A DNA stretch of 64,000 nucleotides, from contig CM035351.1 in NCBI GenBank assembly GCA_020137815.1, positions 6,159,397 to 6,223,396 of the forward strand, given 5' to 3'. Below are positions 37,601 to 48,855 of this stretch, one piece after another. The notes under the pieces were generated by a model, which worked only from the letters and a program-made list of their open reading frames with translations, was not told the DNA's origin and did not search any database. This stretch comes from Hormiphora californensis. Lineage: Eukaryota > Ctenophora > Tentaculata > Cydippida > Pleurobrachiidae. Position 1 is the first letter of the stretch. Each line of letters starts with the position of its first letter. The translations under genes and the position numbers were made by a program.

Positions 37601-40600
37601 TGCTAATAGGTGGGACTGAATCAGGGGCGACATCTCTGCCCAGTGAGCCTCTATCTGTAGTGGAAATGAGACGTTGCTGGAGCTGTGTCTAGTTAGGCAT
37701 CGGGAAAACCGTCAAACCAGGATGGTCAGCTCTTGATCTACCGAACCCTCGCAGAGCACGGAAATACACGGAACAAATCAGGTGGTATAGGAATCAGAGA
37801 CCACCATTTCAATTACCTGTTGGGTGTCTGGTGTGACTGCACATGTGATGTCTCTCCACTGTGTGGCAGGTTTACACTCCATAGGGCTACATACCACGCA
37901 GGTGCAGGTGGTACTACACTTCTCGCAGATACGACGCGAGCTGTAACACCTAGGTAGCAATGTTTGTTATGACTTTCCAGATGTTTGTGCCTGTTTCATT
38001 CCGGCACAAAATAATGGAAAACTCAGAACTTGGAGAAACACGGGCGTGAAATATTCGATCCCTTTGATAAGGCCATGTTAGAACGGGTTGACATTCTTGT
38101 CCGATGCATCCATATTTCAATTTGTTAGGCAACATGGTGGAGAATTGAAACAACATTGTTTTACAATTTACTGATAGGAAATAAAAACAAGATAAAATCT
38201 ACAATTTCAGATATGGTTCTTGGCTTTTAACGCTTCATAAATCAAGGTATGGTTCTTGATGCTTCGTTGAGAGAAACTCTCATTATATCCTCTCTTTTCC
38301 TCCTCTCCTGCAGCCCTCTCTAACTCCTCCACCCTCCTCTCCAGCTCCTCCGCTCCCGCTGCCTCAACCAACCATCATCTCATCCTCAAATCAAACGTCA
38401 AATCGCAGTGAGGTTCTTCTCCTCCTCGTGTACGTTTCTCGGAGAGAATGTCTCCTCCGGACCCTTTTTGACTACGTCTTTCTTCCCCCCTCCTGCCACC
38501 CTCTCCTCCAACTCAGTCACCCTCCTACCTAGCTCCTCTAATTCATCCTCCCCAGCCTCCTCTATTAACCGCATCAATTCATCCACCTCCCCATCCCCTA
38601 CCTTCCCAGCATCCTCCTCATCATCCTCATCCAAACCTAACATCAAACTACCGAACGCCCCGGGGACGGAGGACGCCAAACGTGGAAGCATGGTGCTTCC
38701 GTTCACGCTGTCACCACGTTGGACCTCCTCCATCCCCTCCTTCTGTCCATCGATACCCTCCGACTCCTCCGATTCCTCCTCCTCTACCCAAACTACCAGC
38801 TCCTGCTCCTCCTCCAATACCCTCTTCTCATCTCCCGTATCCTCCCCTATCGCCCTGTACTCCAGCCTCTCCTCCTCCTTGGCCTTTTCTTCTTGAGGCG
38901 TCTCCTCCTCCTCGTTTGTGGAGTACATCCAAGGCTACTTACCTCTATGTCCGTCTTTTTCTCCTCAGCTTCTTGTAGAGAGAATCGCAAGTCCCGCCTC
39001 AGTCGCCTTTACCTCCAACCACTCCTCCTTGGTCGAGTTGGCCTTCTTCTTTTCCTCCTCGTGCGATAGCAGCTCCGGTGGCAGTTGCCAATCCTACTAA
39101 GATCAGCTTGCATTTTATCGAAAACATTCTTGCGGAGAGAGTCCTCAACAACTCCAGATCCTCCTCTACCTCCAATATCCCCTCTTCTTTATCCTCCTCG
39201 GTGGCCATTACATCCAGCCCCTCTTCTTGAGGCTTAATCTCCTCCTCCTCCTTGTGTGTGGAGTAGGTCCACCAGGCGATGGCTGCATCCAGCAGCAGCA
39301 GCTGCTAGTCCAGTTAGGACGATCTTGTTTTTAAGGCAAAACATAGTAGTTGAGCAAGGTAATATATTGATATGATTCCTCCTCCTCTACCCAAACTACC
39401 AGCCCCTGCTCCTCCTCCAACACCCTCTCCTCCTCTTCCTCGTATGTGGAGTACATCCACCATGCGATGGCTGCACCGGCAGCGACTAGTCCAGACAACT
39501 TTGATTTTCGTAGAAAACATTCTGGGTAAGTAGAGTTGAGGAGAGTAGAGTCGATGCACGTGCAGACGGTAAATAAGTATCGGGCTTATACCTCCGCTAT
39601 CTCATCATCCTCCTCCACAACCCTTACTCCCCTTACTCCCCAAACGACAACCTCCTCCTCCCCAACCAACTTCCTCCTCCAGTCTCCTCGTCGACCTCAA
39701 TTGCCAGCCCCTCCTCTTTTTCCTCTGGCTTCTCCTCGTGCTGTAACAGCCAGTATCCAATAGCTGCACCCGCAGCTGCAGCTAGTCCCAGGACACATTT
39801 ATTGTTTAGTGAAAACATAGTTGATAACGAGCAAGGCAAGAGATAAAGTATAGTGCACCTCCTCCAACTCCTCCGTTGCTTCTTGATTGACTCCATGTCC
39901 GTCTTTTTCTCCTCGGCGTCTTGTAGAGGATCCTCTTTTGTGAACCCTAACATAGAAGGGCGGTCCCCGCTGCTATGGTGCATCCGGTTAATGCGATTCT
40001 GCTGTTGAACCAAGTAGAAAACATATTTGATAATTGATTGAGAGCGGGGATGTGAAACGAATTACAATCCAACAAGAGAGTAATGACTAGGATTCTGTTC
40101 TGAAGCTTCTTAGTGCTCCTTCATAAAACAAGTTATGACAACTACCAGATCGATCCTGCTTATCTCATCCTTGAATCAACAAAGTACAAAGTTTCCCGTT
40201 TCGTTCCGGTACGAACTCTTGGAAAGCTCAGAACTTGGAGAAACGCGGGCGTGAAATATTAAATCCCTTTGATAAGGCCATGTTAGAACGGGTTAATATT
40301 CTTGCCATATACATCCATTTTTTGTTAGGTGATGGTGGAAAATTGAAACAACATTCTTTTACAATTTACTGACTAAAATAAAACCAAAAGTAAGTACAAT
40401 TTCAGATATGGTTCTTGGCTTTTAACGCTTCATAAATCCAGGTATTATGGTTCTTGGCTTCTTACGCTTCTTCCTCTCGACCTTTCCTTTTCTCCTCCCC
40501 AGCTCTTCAAATAGCAGTGAGGTTCTTCTCCTCGTCTTGAACGTTTCTCGGGAAGAAAGTCTCCTCCGGACCCTTTTTTACCACCTCTTTCTTCCCTCCT

Positions 40601-43600
40601 GTTGCCACCCTCTCCTCCAACTCAGTCACCCTCCTACCCAGTTCCTCTAATTCATCCTCCCCAGCATCCTCTACCAACCGCATCAATTCATCCACCTCCC
40701 CATCCCCTACCTTCCCAGCACCAAATTCCTTAAACATATCACCCTACTACTGAAATAAATTCAGGTAAGATCTTTTACTTTGGACTCTCCTCGGGGAGAA
40801 GTTCTCCTCTCCTGGATCGGCTTTTGTCGGCTCCCCTCTTGCAACAGCCCTCTCGAGCTCTGTCACCCTCCTACCCAGTTCCTCTAGTTCGTCCTCCCCC
40901 GCCGCCTCCACCAACCTCATTAATGCCTCCACCTGATCCTCCATCTACTCCTCCTCCTCGACCAACTTCCCCAATCACACCATCCACCCTTCACTGCCTA
41001 GTCCCCCGGGGACGGAGGACGCCAAACGTGGAAGCATAGTGCTTCCGTTCACCATGCTCCCACCTCGTTCAACCTCCTCCATCCCCTCCTCCATTGCTTT
41101 CTTGATTGCCTCTATGTCCGTCTTTTTCTCCTCAGCTTCTTATAGAGGTTGGGGGAGAATGCCAATTATATCTCCTCTCCTGGGCCGGCTTTTGTCAGCT
41201 CCTCTCCTGGAACAGCCCTCTCTAACTCCACCACCCTCCTCCCTAGCTCCTCTAAATCCTCCCCGCTCCACCAACCCTCATCAATACCTCCACCTCATCC
41301 TCCACTACCTTCAAAACCCCTATCTCCTCCTCCTCTTTCCCCATACTCCTCCTCTCTAACTCCTCCACCCTCCTTTCCAGCTCCTCCAAGTCCTCCGTTC
41401 TCGCCTCCTCCACTAGCCTCATCAATACCTCTACCTCATTCTCCTCCACAACCCCTGGCCCTACTCCCCAAACTACAGCCTCCACCTCCTCTTCCACTAA
41501 ACTCCCCAATCCTGCCATCCACCCTCCACTGCCTAGTCCCCCGGGGACGGAGGACGCCAAACGTGGCATCAGGGTGCACCCTCTATGTCCGTCTTTTTCT
41601 CCTCAACTTCTTGTAGAGGATCCTCTTTTGTGAACCCTAACATAGAAGGTCGGCCCCCGCTGCGATGGTGCATCCGGTGAATGCGATTCTGCTGTTGAAC
41701 AGAGTAGAAAACATAGTTGATAACTGATCGTGAGCGGGGATCTGGCGGATGTGAAACGAATTACAATGCAACAAGAGAGTAATGAATAGGATTCTGTTCT
41801 GAAACTTCTTAGTGCTCCTTCATAAAACCAGTAATGGCAAAGTACAAAGTTTCCCGTTTCCTTCCGGTGAAATATTCTTTTTATGAGGCCATGATAGAAC
41901 GGATTGATGTTCTTTTCCGATAGTTCTTCTCCTCAGTCCTCTCCCTTTAAATCCTCCTCCGCCTCAGTCGTAGTTACCCCCAGCCACTTTCTTCTCTTCC
42001 TCCTTGTGTGTGGAGTAGGTCCACCAGGCGATGGCTGCACCAGTGGCGGCCGCCAAACCAGCTAAGAAAAGCTTGTTTTTGTAGAGTAAGAGAGTAATGA
42101 ATAGGATTCTGAATTTTTTTTTTTTTTGGGGGGAAAAATTATTAAAAAGGAATAACAATCAAATTTATGTCTTCTTCCTCTACAGATAGAGCAGGTTATA
42201 GTCCACACTGTCATCAACTCGACAAGGACGCCTTCCTCGGTATCCTCTCAGACTGATGATGGTCGTCTTCAACAGGCAAAATGCTAGCCTTTGTCTGATG
42301 TATCGAATAGTATCAGCATAGGTGTTTTTGTTTCGGGTACTGAGACTTTTTGCAATTTGTTTGTACAGTCTATCCGCGTCATCACCCATTGCACCAGAAG
42401 TGGAGAATACTACAGGTGTGAAGGTGGCCTTCTCAACCTGAATTACCCGGTCCATATAGTTCCTCTTCTTTTCCTCCTCGTGTCTCCTCAACGTTTTCTC
42501 CACTGGTTTTGACCTGTTCGATGGAGCTCTTGAATTGAACACTCTGATGTCAAGGAAACATTTTTCTAAGGGATTGTCCCATATTCCAAGTGCAGCCACA
42601 TCCAACCTGGCATCATTTGCTGTAATCGCTGTCTTGTGGTCGAATTCTTCTCCGGTGATAGGCAGAAGTCGGGGCTCGGTTGTCACATCCTTGCAACCTG
42701 CTTCCTCAAGCAAGTTTGCAGTCAAATCACGGATCTGATTGTGCCTCATGTGGACATATCCACCTTTAGGACAAGTAAGGCAGTGTTCGATCCCATTAAT
42801 CTGCCCACAGGCACATCTGTTTGGGACACCTGGGATTGGGAAACTGTATCGGAGAGCAAGAGAGTCTCTAAACTCCTGCTTATTTAAGGTGAATCCGTGC
42901 TCTGACAAGGGAAGGGAAGTTAGCCATGTAGATGCTCCTCTCTTACAGTGTTCCTCATGTAGTCTCAGTTGATTTGGTGTCATCTGTTTCCTCAACTCCT
43001 CCATCACTTCTGTGGATGCAGTACGTTTTTGGGATGTTATTTTCTCTCGTGCCTTTCGCAACTCAGCTTCAACTTGTTCGCCTCTTGAACTATCAATACT
43101 TATTTTCTGTTCTGTGATCAGTTGTGTGAGGGGAAAAGTAGCAATGCGGGATCTTTCGTATTCAGCATCAGCCTGAATTGTGGGATTATCGATACCCAAA
43201 CCACCGTTCCTCGCCGGGAGTCTGAACACATCCCTGAGAAACTCAGATAGGATTCTGAATAGGATTTATAATGTCATGTTATACAACATCTCGCAAAAAT
43301 TCTGTTCTGAAACTACTTAGTGCTCCTTCATAAAACAAGTTATGACAAAGTACAAAGTTTCCCGTTTCCTTCCGGTACAACATTATGGAAAACTCAGAAC
43401 TGAGGAAAACACGTAAAATATTCCATTTGATTAGGCCAAGTTAGAATAGTTCGATATGCTCGTCCGATACATGCATCTTTGTTAGGTAATGGTGAAGAAT
43501 TAAAACAGCGTTCTTTTACAATTTACAATTTAAAATAAAATCTTCATTAAAATCTATAAGTTCAGGTAAGATTTTTTATTCTTAACGCTCCTCGGGGAGA

Positions 43601-45787
43601 AGTTCTCCTCCCCTCCTCTCTTGTCCTTATCCTCAGCAGCCCTCTCTAATTCTGCCACCCGCCTCTCCAGTTCCTCCAAGTCCTCTGCTCCCGCCGCCTC
43701 AATTAACCTCATTAAGGCATCTACCTCATCATCCCTCCCCTCCACTACCTTCTCCACTACCCCTATCTCCTCCTCGTCGTCTTCCTCCTCCTCTTCCTCT
43801 AAACACCCTAGACCCGCGATCCACCCAGAACTACCAAGTCCCCCGGGGACGGAGGACGCCAAACGTGGAAGCATAGTGCTTCCACGTTCAACATCCTCCA
43901 TCCCCTCCTCTTCCTCATGTCCCTCCATCCCCTCCGACTCCTCAACCCAAACTACCTGCAGCCCCTGCTCCACCTCCTCCTCTTCTTTATCCTCCTCGGA
44001 GGTCAGTCCCTCCTCCTTGACCTTCTCCTCTTGATCCTCCTCCACATGTTTGGAGTAGATCCACCATCCGATTGAGGCACCGGCTAAAATAGCGGCTCCA
44101 GCTATAAGTCGGGTTTTCATTGAAAACATGGCAAACTTTCAGAGAACTTGAGAGAACTTGAAGATATTGTAGTCGATGCACGTGCAGACAATGCCAGATT
44201 ATCGGGCTTTCCTTTTATACCCCCTGGAGGGTCCTAGAGCTGCACGTGCAAACTGAACTGGTTACCAAGCACCACGGGAAGTACCTCACTGCATTGGGCT
44301 ATCCTACCCGGTCTACCTCTTAGGGCAGGGTACACTGTTTTGGAAATCAAACATGAAAATCGTGAATATTGGACAAATTTTCGAAAATAGGAGGGTATCT
44401 AACCTGTTTGCAGTGTAGAGTTTGTTGTATGAGAAGTCAGCAGGGGCTGATTGGGGCCTCAGTTGTGATCTGTAGAGGGGTGCTGATCTCCTTGGGCTGG
44501 CAGCAGCTGTAGGTGCAGGGGGTGGGACACTGGTAGTCACACCTTTAGGTTGGGGAAACGTCGGGGGTACTGACGGTCTGAACAGGGAGAGAACAAGATT
44601 AGCAAGGGAAGTGAGAGTAGAGGACCGCGGTTTTACCTCTGTTTTCTATAAGATTTATTGGTTATTTGCTCAAGGACCTCAGATATTGGCGTCAAAACAG
44701 TAAATTCTCTCCCTCTGGACATGATACAGCTAACATGCTTTGGATTCTTTCAGTATGAACTTCAAAAAAACAACAGAAGCTTTAGTTTTACATGCCCCCT
44801 CTCTTTCGATTAAAAACAAGTACAATTTGTTGTTCAGCCTGTGGGACTCGGTGCGATTTACATGCAAAGACTAGGAACACACGCTTTTTAACCACAGAAA
44901 CAGCTCACGAACTGCAGTTCAGAGCTAATTGAAAAAAGGAGCATGTCATTTCTCTCTCTTTTCTCTCTCTTTCTCTCTTTCTGTTTAACATCTGGAGGAG
45001 GGCTCACAACTGCACACTAAAATTATTTGATAGAGTCGATACAGAGCACCACAACTAATAGGAGACCACCACTACTGCGACTAAATGACCACATTGTGTG
45101 AAATTTGATAAGTCTGGAGGTTCTCCAATTTCCAAGACTTTCCCCACAAAAAGTGAAATTGCTACTTGCGAGGAACACATGGTAACCATGGTAACAAGTA
45201 GAAGTAAAACCTACCCGTTTCCATGGTATTGTGATCCGTGAACCCCACTAGCCCGGGTTGATTGTTTCTGTAGGCGGGGTACCGCTGTTGTCGCTCTATC
45301 TTTCCCTCTCCATTTCCTTACAGTAGAGTGTAGCGGGGAATGTGGTGGGAACGGTCTCTAGAAGGGGAGAAACATTATTGAAGAACACTCTGTACTCAGT
45401 TTATCGGATTCATTACTCACTCCTCCTTCTCGTTACAAGAACCTCAAGATTGCTGAGTAAGGGGTCTCCAGTGGAGACTCTCCACCCCTTACTCAACTAA
45501 TAACCTCTTATCTGAATTACCTTAGTTTTAAAGACCTCCCTGTAAAGACTGTACAAGTTGTATTTGTTCTCTGTATCTGACACACACGTGTTATCAGGGT
45601 TCTTGAACGTCTCGTACAGCTCGTACAGCCTCAACAACTTGTCCCTGGCATCTTTAGAGTTCAGACCTGCTTCTCTAACTATCTTTAGTTGATCCTTCTC
45701 AAGCTCCTCCCGCAGTACGAGTCTCTTCAGTTCTCGTTCCAGGGCCGTCATGGGGTGTCCCACCAAAACTGGGCCCTCCCTGAGCTC
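34630..45787 (-). CDS. PH + inactive PTEN-like phosphatase + C2 protein (5' end unresolved)
   Basis: Exons, 5' to 3': 45787-45521, 45357-45215, 44714-44637, 44577-44404, 37949-37817, 37654-37513, 37265-37040, about 36893-36674, 36568-36328, 36201-36050, 35901-35767, 35681-35575, 35409-35210, 35091-34937 and 34776-34630 (TGA). All joins keep phase. Order: acidic/basic coiled coil (ERELKRLVLREELEKDQLK); Pro-rich RPQSAPADFSYNKLYTANR; Cys-rich CEKCSTTCTCVVCSPMEC; Lys-rich linker; PH domain (KGRLLRERKRHKWGDYQAVL to RTWLTKIREAM); PTEN-like phosphatase with P-loop HCQTGTSVSG; C2 domain ending FSVSVELK. Closest in style is the auxilin/GAK PTEN-C2 unit, but no kinase or J domain follows. The P-loop keeps Cys but lacks the essential Arg, so it should be catalytically dead and act as a lipid or protein scaffold (inference). 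The upstream start was not found. Confidence 0.7.
38398..38928 (-). pseudogene. Acidic coiled-coil protein, array copy lacking its N-terminal anchor
   Basis: Frame of 176 codons. Acidic region, the family motif GSTMLPRLASSVPGAFGS, then the coiled coil EVDELMRLIEEAGEDELEEL and a closing EETFSPRNV segment. The membrane anchor is not in frame upstream, although related anchor modules lie at 39107-39520. Probably a broken copy; splicing to an upstream module is possible because GAGGTAAGTAG sits just before it. Confidence 0.5.
39430..39520 (-). pseudogene. N-terminal anchor module, frameshifted
   Basis: Begins MFSTKIKVV. A one-base insertion breaks the frame, after which GLVAAGAAIAWWMYSTYEEE is readable. 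Its upstream region retains the TGCACGTGCA palindrome and a TATAAG at about 39586, as in the intact copy. Similar broken anchors start at about 39343 (MFCLKNK) and 39158 (MFSIKCK). Confidence 0.55.
39633..39819 (-). pseudogene. N-terminal anchor module with divergent acidic tail
   Basis: Reads MFSLNNKCVLGLAAAAGAAI followed by GYWLLQHEEKPEEKEEGLAI and then a tail unlike the other copies. The hydrophobic anchor is intact, but the coiled-coil module is not reached in frame. Confidence 0.45.
40507..40737 (-). pseudogene. C-terminal coiled-coil module (fragment)
   Basis: 76 codons closely matching the end of the 38398-38928 copy (GDGEVDELMRLVEDAGEDEL, EETFFPRNV, KNLTAI). The acidic and anchor parts are absent upstream; the next fragment 40747-40944 starts a related module. 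Confidence 0.5.
40747..40944 (-). pseudogene. C-terminal coiled-coil module (fragment)
   Basis: 65 codons. EALMRLVEAAGEDELEEL followed by RRVTELERAVARGEPTKA and the closing FSPRRVQSKRSYLNL, which matches the end of the intact copy at 43554. It lacks the rest of the gene. Confidence 0.5.
41252..41616 (-). pseudogene. Array fragment with MLPRLASSVPGG motif
   Basis: MPRLASSVPGGLGSGGW, an acidic stretch and two partial coiled-coil repeats (EVLMRLVEEARTEDLEEL). Upstream DNA contains the LQEAEEKKTDIE block out of frame. A broken copy. Confidence 0.5.
41964..42083 (-). pseudogene. N-terminal anchor module (fragment)
   Basis: KNKLFLAGLAAATGAAIAWW followed by TYSTHKEEEKK, the consensus anchor. It is interrupted upstream by the retrotransposon inserted at 42114. 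Confidence 0.5.
42114..43240 (-). mobile_element. 5'-truncated non-LTR retrotransposon with restriction-like endonuclease
   Basis: A - strand frame, 43229-42180, codes the C-terminal end of a retrotransposon protein. It has LPARNGGLGI, a zinc-binding CACG...HCLTC...H-x3-H cluster, and a PD-(D/E)XK-type core (ARLDVAALGIW ... CFLDIRVFNS) as in R2/R4/CRE-like LINEs. The reverse transcriptase itself is missing. A run of T on the + strand near 42114 is the poly(A) tail. The 14-base direct repeat ATAGGATTCTGAAT occurs on both sides and is the likely target duplication. It interrupts one unit of the acidic-gene array. Confidence 0.8.
43554..44129 (-). CDS. Acidic membrane-anchored coiled-coil protein, intact array copy
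   Basis: Intronless frame of 191 residues. Residues about 7-24 are an uncleaved-anchor-like hydrophobic segment (LIAGAAILAGASIGWWIY) after a short basic start (MFSMKTR). A very acidic, Glu-rich region follows, then the family motif GSTMLPRLASSVPGGLGS, a second acidic run, an amphipathic leucine-rich helix (EVDALMRLIEAAGAEDLEEL, RRVAELERAAE) and a basic end with FSPRSVKNKKSYLNL. I know no family with this layout. The ATG was chosen because it starts the hydrophobic module shared by the other copies and has a TATA box 82-90 bases upstream. It lies on the same strand as its host gene. Confidence 0.65.
   Translation of the reverse strand: MFSMKTRLIAGAAILAGASIGWWIYSKHVEEDQEEKVKEEGLTSEEDKEEEEVEQGLQVVWVEESEGMEGHEEEEGMEDVERGSTMLPRLASSVPGGLGSSGWIAGLGCLEEEEEEDDEEEIGVVEKVVEGRDDEVDALMRLIEAAGAEDLEELERRVAELERAAEDKDKRGGEENFSPRSVKNKKSYLNL
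44178..44250 (-). promoter_or_regulatory. TATA box and TGCACGTGCA palindromes of the intact acidic gene
   Basis: On the - strand TATAAAAGG lies at 44219-44211. The palindrome TGCACGTGCA (an E-box core) occurs on both sides of it, at 44178-44187 and 44241-44250. The same palindrome plus TATAAG precedes the broken copy at 39520. This supports independent transcription of the intronic genes. Confidence 0.55.
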
Positions 45788-47401
45788 CTAGATACCAGGC
45801 GGGATGATAAAATGAGAAATCACAAAGATAGAGAGAGATCAAAGTATGAGGGGTCCATTTCTCATTTCGAGCATATAATGAAGTTGAAAGATGACGCCGC
45901 AGAGAAAACAAGATACAGAAATTGAGAGGAGCTAGAGAGAGAGAGAGAGGGGGAGATAGAGAGAGGGAGAGAGAGAGAAAGATAGAGAAATAACGAGAGA
46001 GAATCATAGAGAGAGGAGAGAAGTGTGTGTGTCTGAATGTTCATAAGCAGCATGCTGTCACTAAAATTATGGAGATATTGCTGCAGCAAGAAGCTGCTAA
46101 AGCTGTTAAACACACCTACCATTGTACTCTTTCACTAGCTCTTTCACTAGCACAGCAGTATAGCAGTAGCAGTGACGTTGTTCCTGCTCAAGTCATGTCG
46201 TAGTGTCACCTGGGTTCATATAACATCCTGAAGGAAGGAGTTAGTTCCTATAACAGAACAGGTATACAGTAGCAGGTTGGTAAGCTGTAGATATCAGGGA
46301 ACTAATGTAAGGATCGCAATAGAACACGTTATATCAGATCACTTCGAGGTAATGTCCTAAGTAAAGCAATATAGGTCATCAGATTGCAACACTCTCTAGC
46401 AGAGAGAGAGCGACTACACAAGTCTAAAGTACCTATATAATGCATTGTGCGGATCCAAGTCACACACGAGCACACAACAAGCCCTCTCTTCAAAGAGCCC
46501 GCAATTACGTTAACCGCTTGTCGCGTTCTGATCGGTAAAATAGAGGGGTCGTGCATACAAACTATAATAAGGTTATCGTGGTAACTGAGAGAGAGAAAGA
46601 GGGAGAGAGAGAAGGATGACCTTGGGTCTCTTTGGTTGTCATGGCAACTTGAGGGAGACCCACATACTCTCACAAACTGGCTCAGTAACATAATATCCGA
46701 TTTAATAGAAGGTGTGTGTAAACTAAAATGCATTTTTATGCAGGTTTACATCCGATTCTTGCAAGTTAAAAACTAGAGAAACAACAGAAAGCAGAGAGAT
46801 AGAGATGAATAAACAGCAGAGAGAGAGAAAAGTAAGTGGTAACTGAGCTGAGAAAGCAAAAAGTTGACAAACAACTGCATGAGAACAAAAAGTGATGATC
46901 CTACTGTGCACTACTAACTAGTAGGAGGAGGAGAGAAAGAGAGGGGGCATAGTGGGAGAAATTAAAAAGATAGCTGGTAATGAAGAGACTTAATGATAAA
47001 AGAAATGAATGAAGAGAAGGGATAGTCATCAAAGAAGTAACCATCATTTATTAAACAACCCCCCTGCGACTCAATACTCACACCGCATTTTATTCGGTAG
47101 ATCAATCAAGTTCAACAAGACCTAAATACAGATCGTGCACTAGTTTTGTTTACACCTAGCTCCTATTAGGATGATCGACTATAAACGATGGCTTAGCAAG
47201 GTCCAATTATATGTAGCGGACTCTCAAAATAACACGGCCATGAGTGCTTGTCATACTTAGCTTGTGACATGTATAAAGTAGTGCTGCAACACAAGGGTTG
47301 TGTGACTGTAGTATATCAACAGCGCACCTGTTATAGTACTATTGTTAGATGAGATGATGTGGGAGATAGGTAGAAGATGACCCCCACAGAGATGGGAACC
47401 G

Positions 47402-47607
<206 letters not shown>

Positions 47608-48044
47608 AAGGGAGATACTGTACTGAAGAATAATGCAGATGATATTTATGACATCAGAATTGTTTTCTATTGTAACAAGCATATATCTGTTGCAATAAGA
47701 TGTGTTCAGGGTTGAGTAAGAATTGATATCCTGACAGAGTGACAGATTTACAGAATGAAGCAACTGTATCGTATTCTTCATTTGTCAAATCCGGGGTATC
47801 ATGGCCATACTCAACAACTGCAGTTGATTTGAGTGTCTCGGGCACAAACAGGGGGGGGTGATGTCACGATAGTTTAGTAGGGCAGACTCTTTATACTCTC
47901 TTTGTACCTCTCTCCCTATATAGTCTATACTTTACCAGCCCTCTGTCTATGAGTATATCAACAGAAGAAGCTAGTGATGTGGCTATAGGATGTGCGATTG
48001 GCTGTGGGATATAGTGATTAGTTATCGTGCACGATCCGCAACAC

Positions 48045-48210
<166 letters not shown>

Positions 48211-48855
48211 CTCTCCGCTATCCACTAATGAGATAGATCCTTTGCACTGCGGCAAGCATGGGAAACGGTGTCCGCAAAGACCGATCTTGAAGGACGTGAA
48301 ATTGGTATTGGCAATCATTGCTGAGGGTTTTGGTCTAACCGCGGACACTTACCGCCCAATTTGGGCCATTTTATTCCGGCCATCCGATACCACCCAATCC
48401 CATAAACAAATTAGAAAAGTCGTGGGTTTTTGGGTTTCAGGAAAAACATAAAATCAAATACTCACACAGTACACATACTTATTACAAACAGTCTCTTCAC
48501 AGATCACTAAAAGGGTTTCAACATTCAGCAATAAACTACTGAAAATGATAGCCCCTCACTGTAATGCAGTAGGTGTATAAATCATATTTCTGAGCAATAA
48601 TTTCAGTGTTGTAATTTTGATTTTGCGGTAATATATCTGCTAATAATAACACACATTTTACAGCTCTCTCTCTCTCTCTCTCTCTCATAAATCACGTCAA
48701 TTAATCACGTCATTATTCGAGACACACACACACAACACTAAACTAAAAAACTCTTTACAAATTTGCAACAAAGTAAAAGTAAAACAAAAACAGAGTTAAT
48801 AATAACTGTCTGCTAATCAATATAATAACTGGTAGAAATTGTCCGTTGCCCTTCT

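Larger units (their letters stand above)
37980..44250. repeat. Mosaic tandem array of acidic membrane-protein genes inside one intron
   Basis: Lies wholly in the 37950-44403 intron of the PH-PTEN-like gene. The 3' flank block (TTTCCCGTTTC-TTCCGGTAC ... GGCCATGTTAGAACGG) recurs near 37990, 40195, 41850 and 43355. The block AGAGAGTAATGA-TAGGATTCTG recurs near 40075, 41775, 42090 and 43250. The coding block around CCCCCGGGGACGGAGGACGC recurs near 38660, 41010, 41540 and 43840. At least seven N-terminal modules (MFS-K-K...GLAAAAGAAIAWW) are present, several out of frame. Confidence 0.8.

Noticed and set aside
38408-39069. Ser/Pro-rich + strand frames in the intronic array
   Set aside because: Antisense of the Glu-rich coding units; the - strand has motifs, a promoter and conserved starts.
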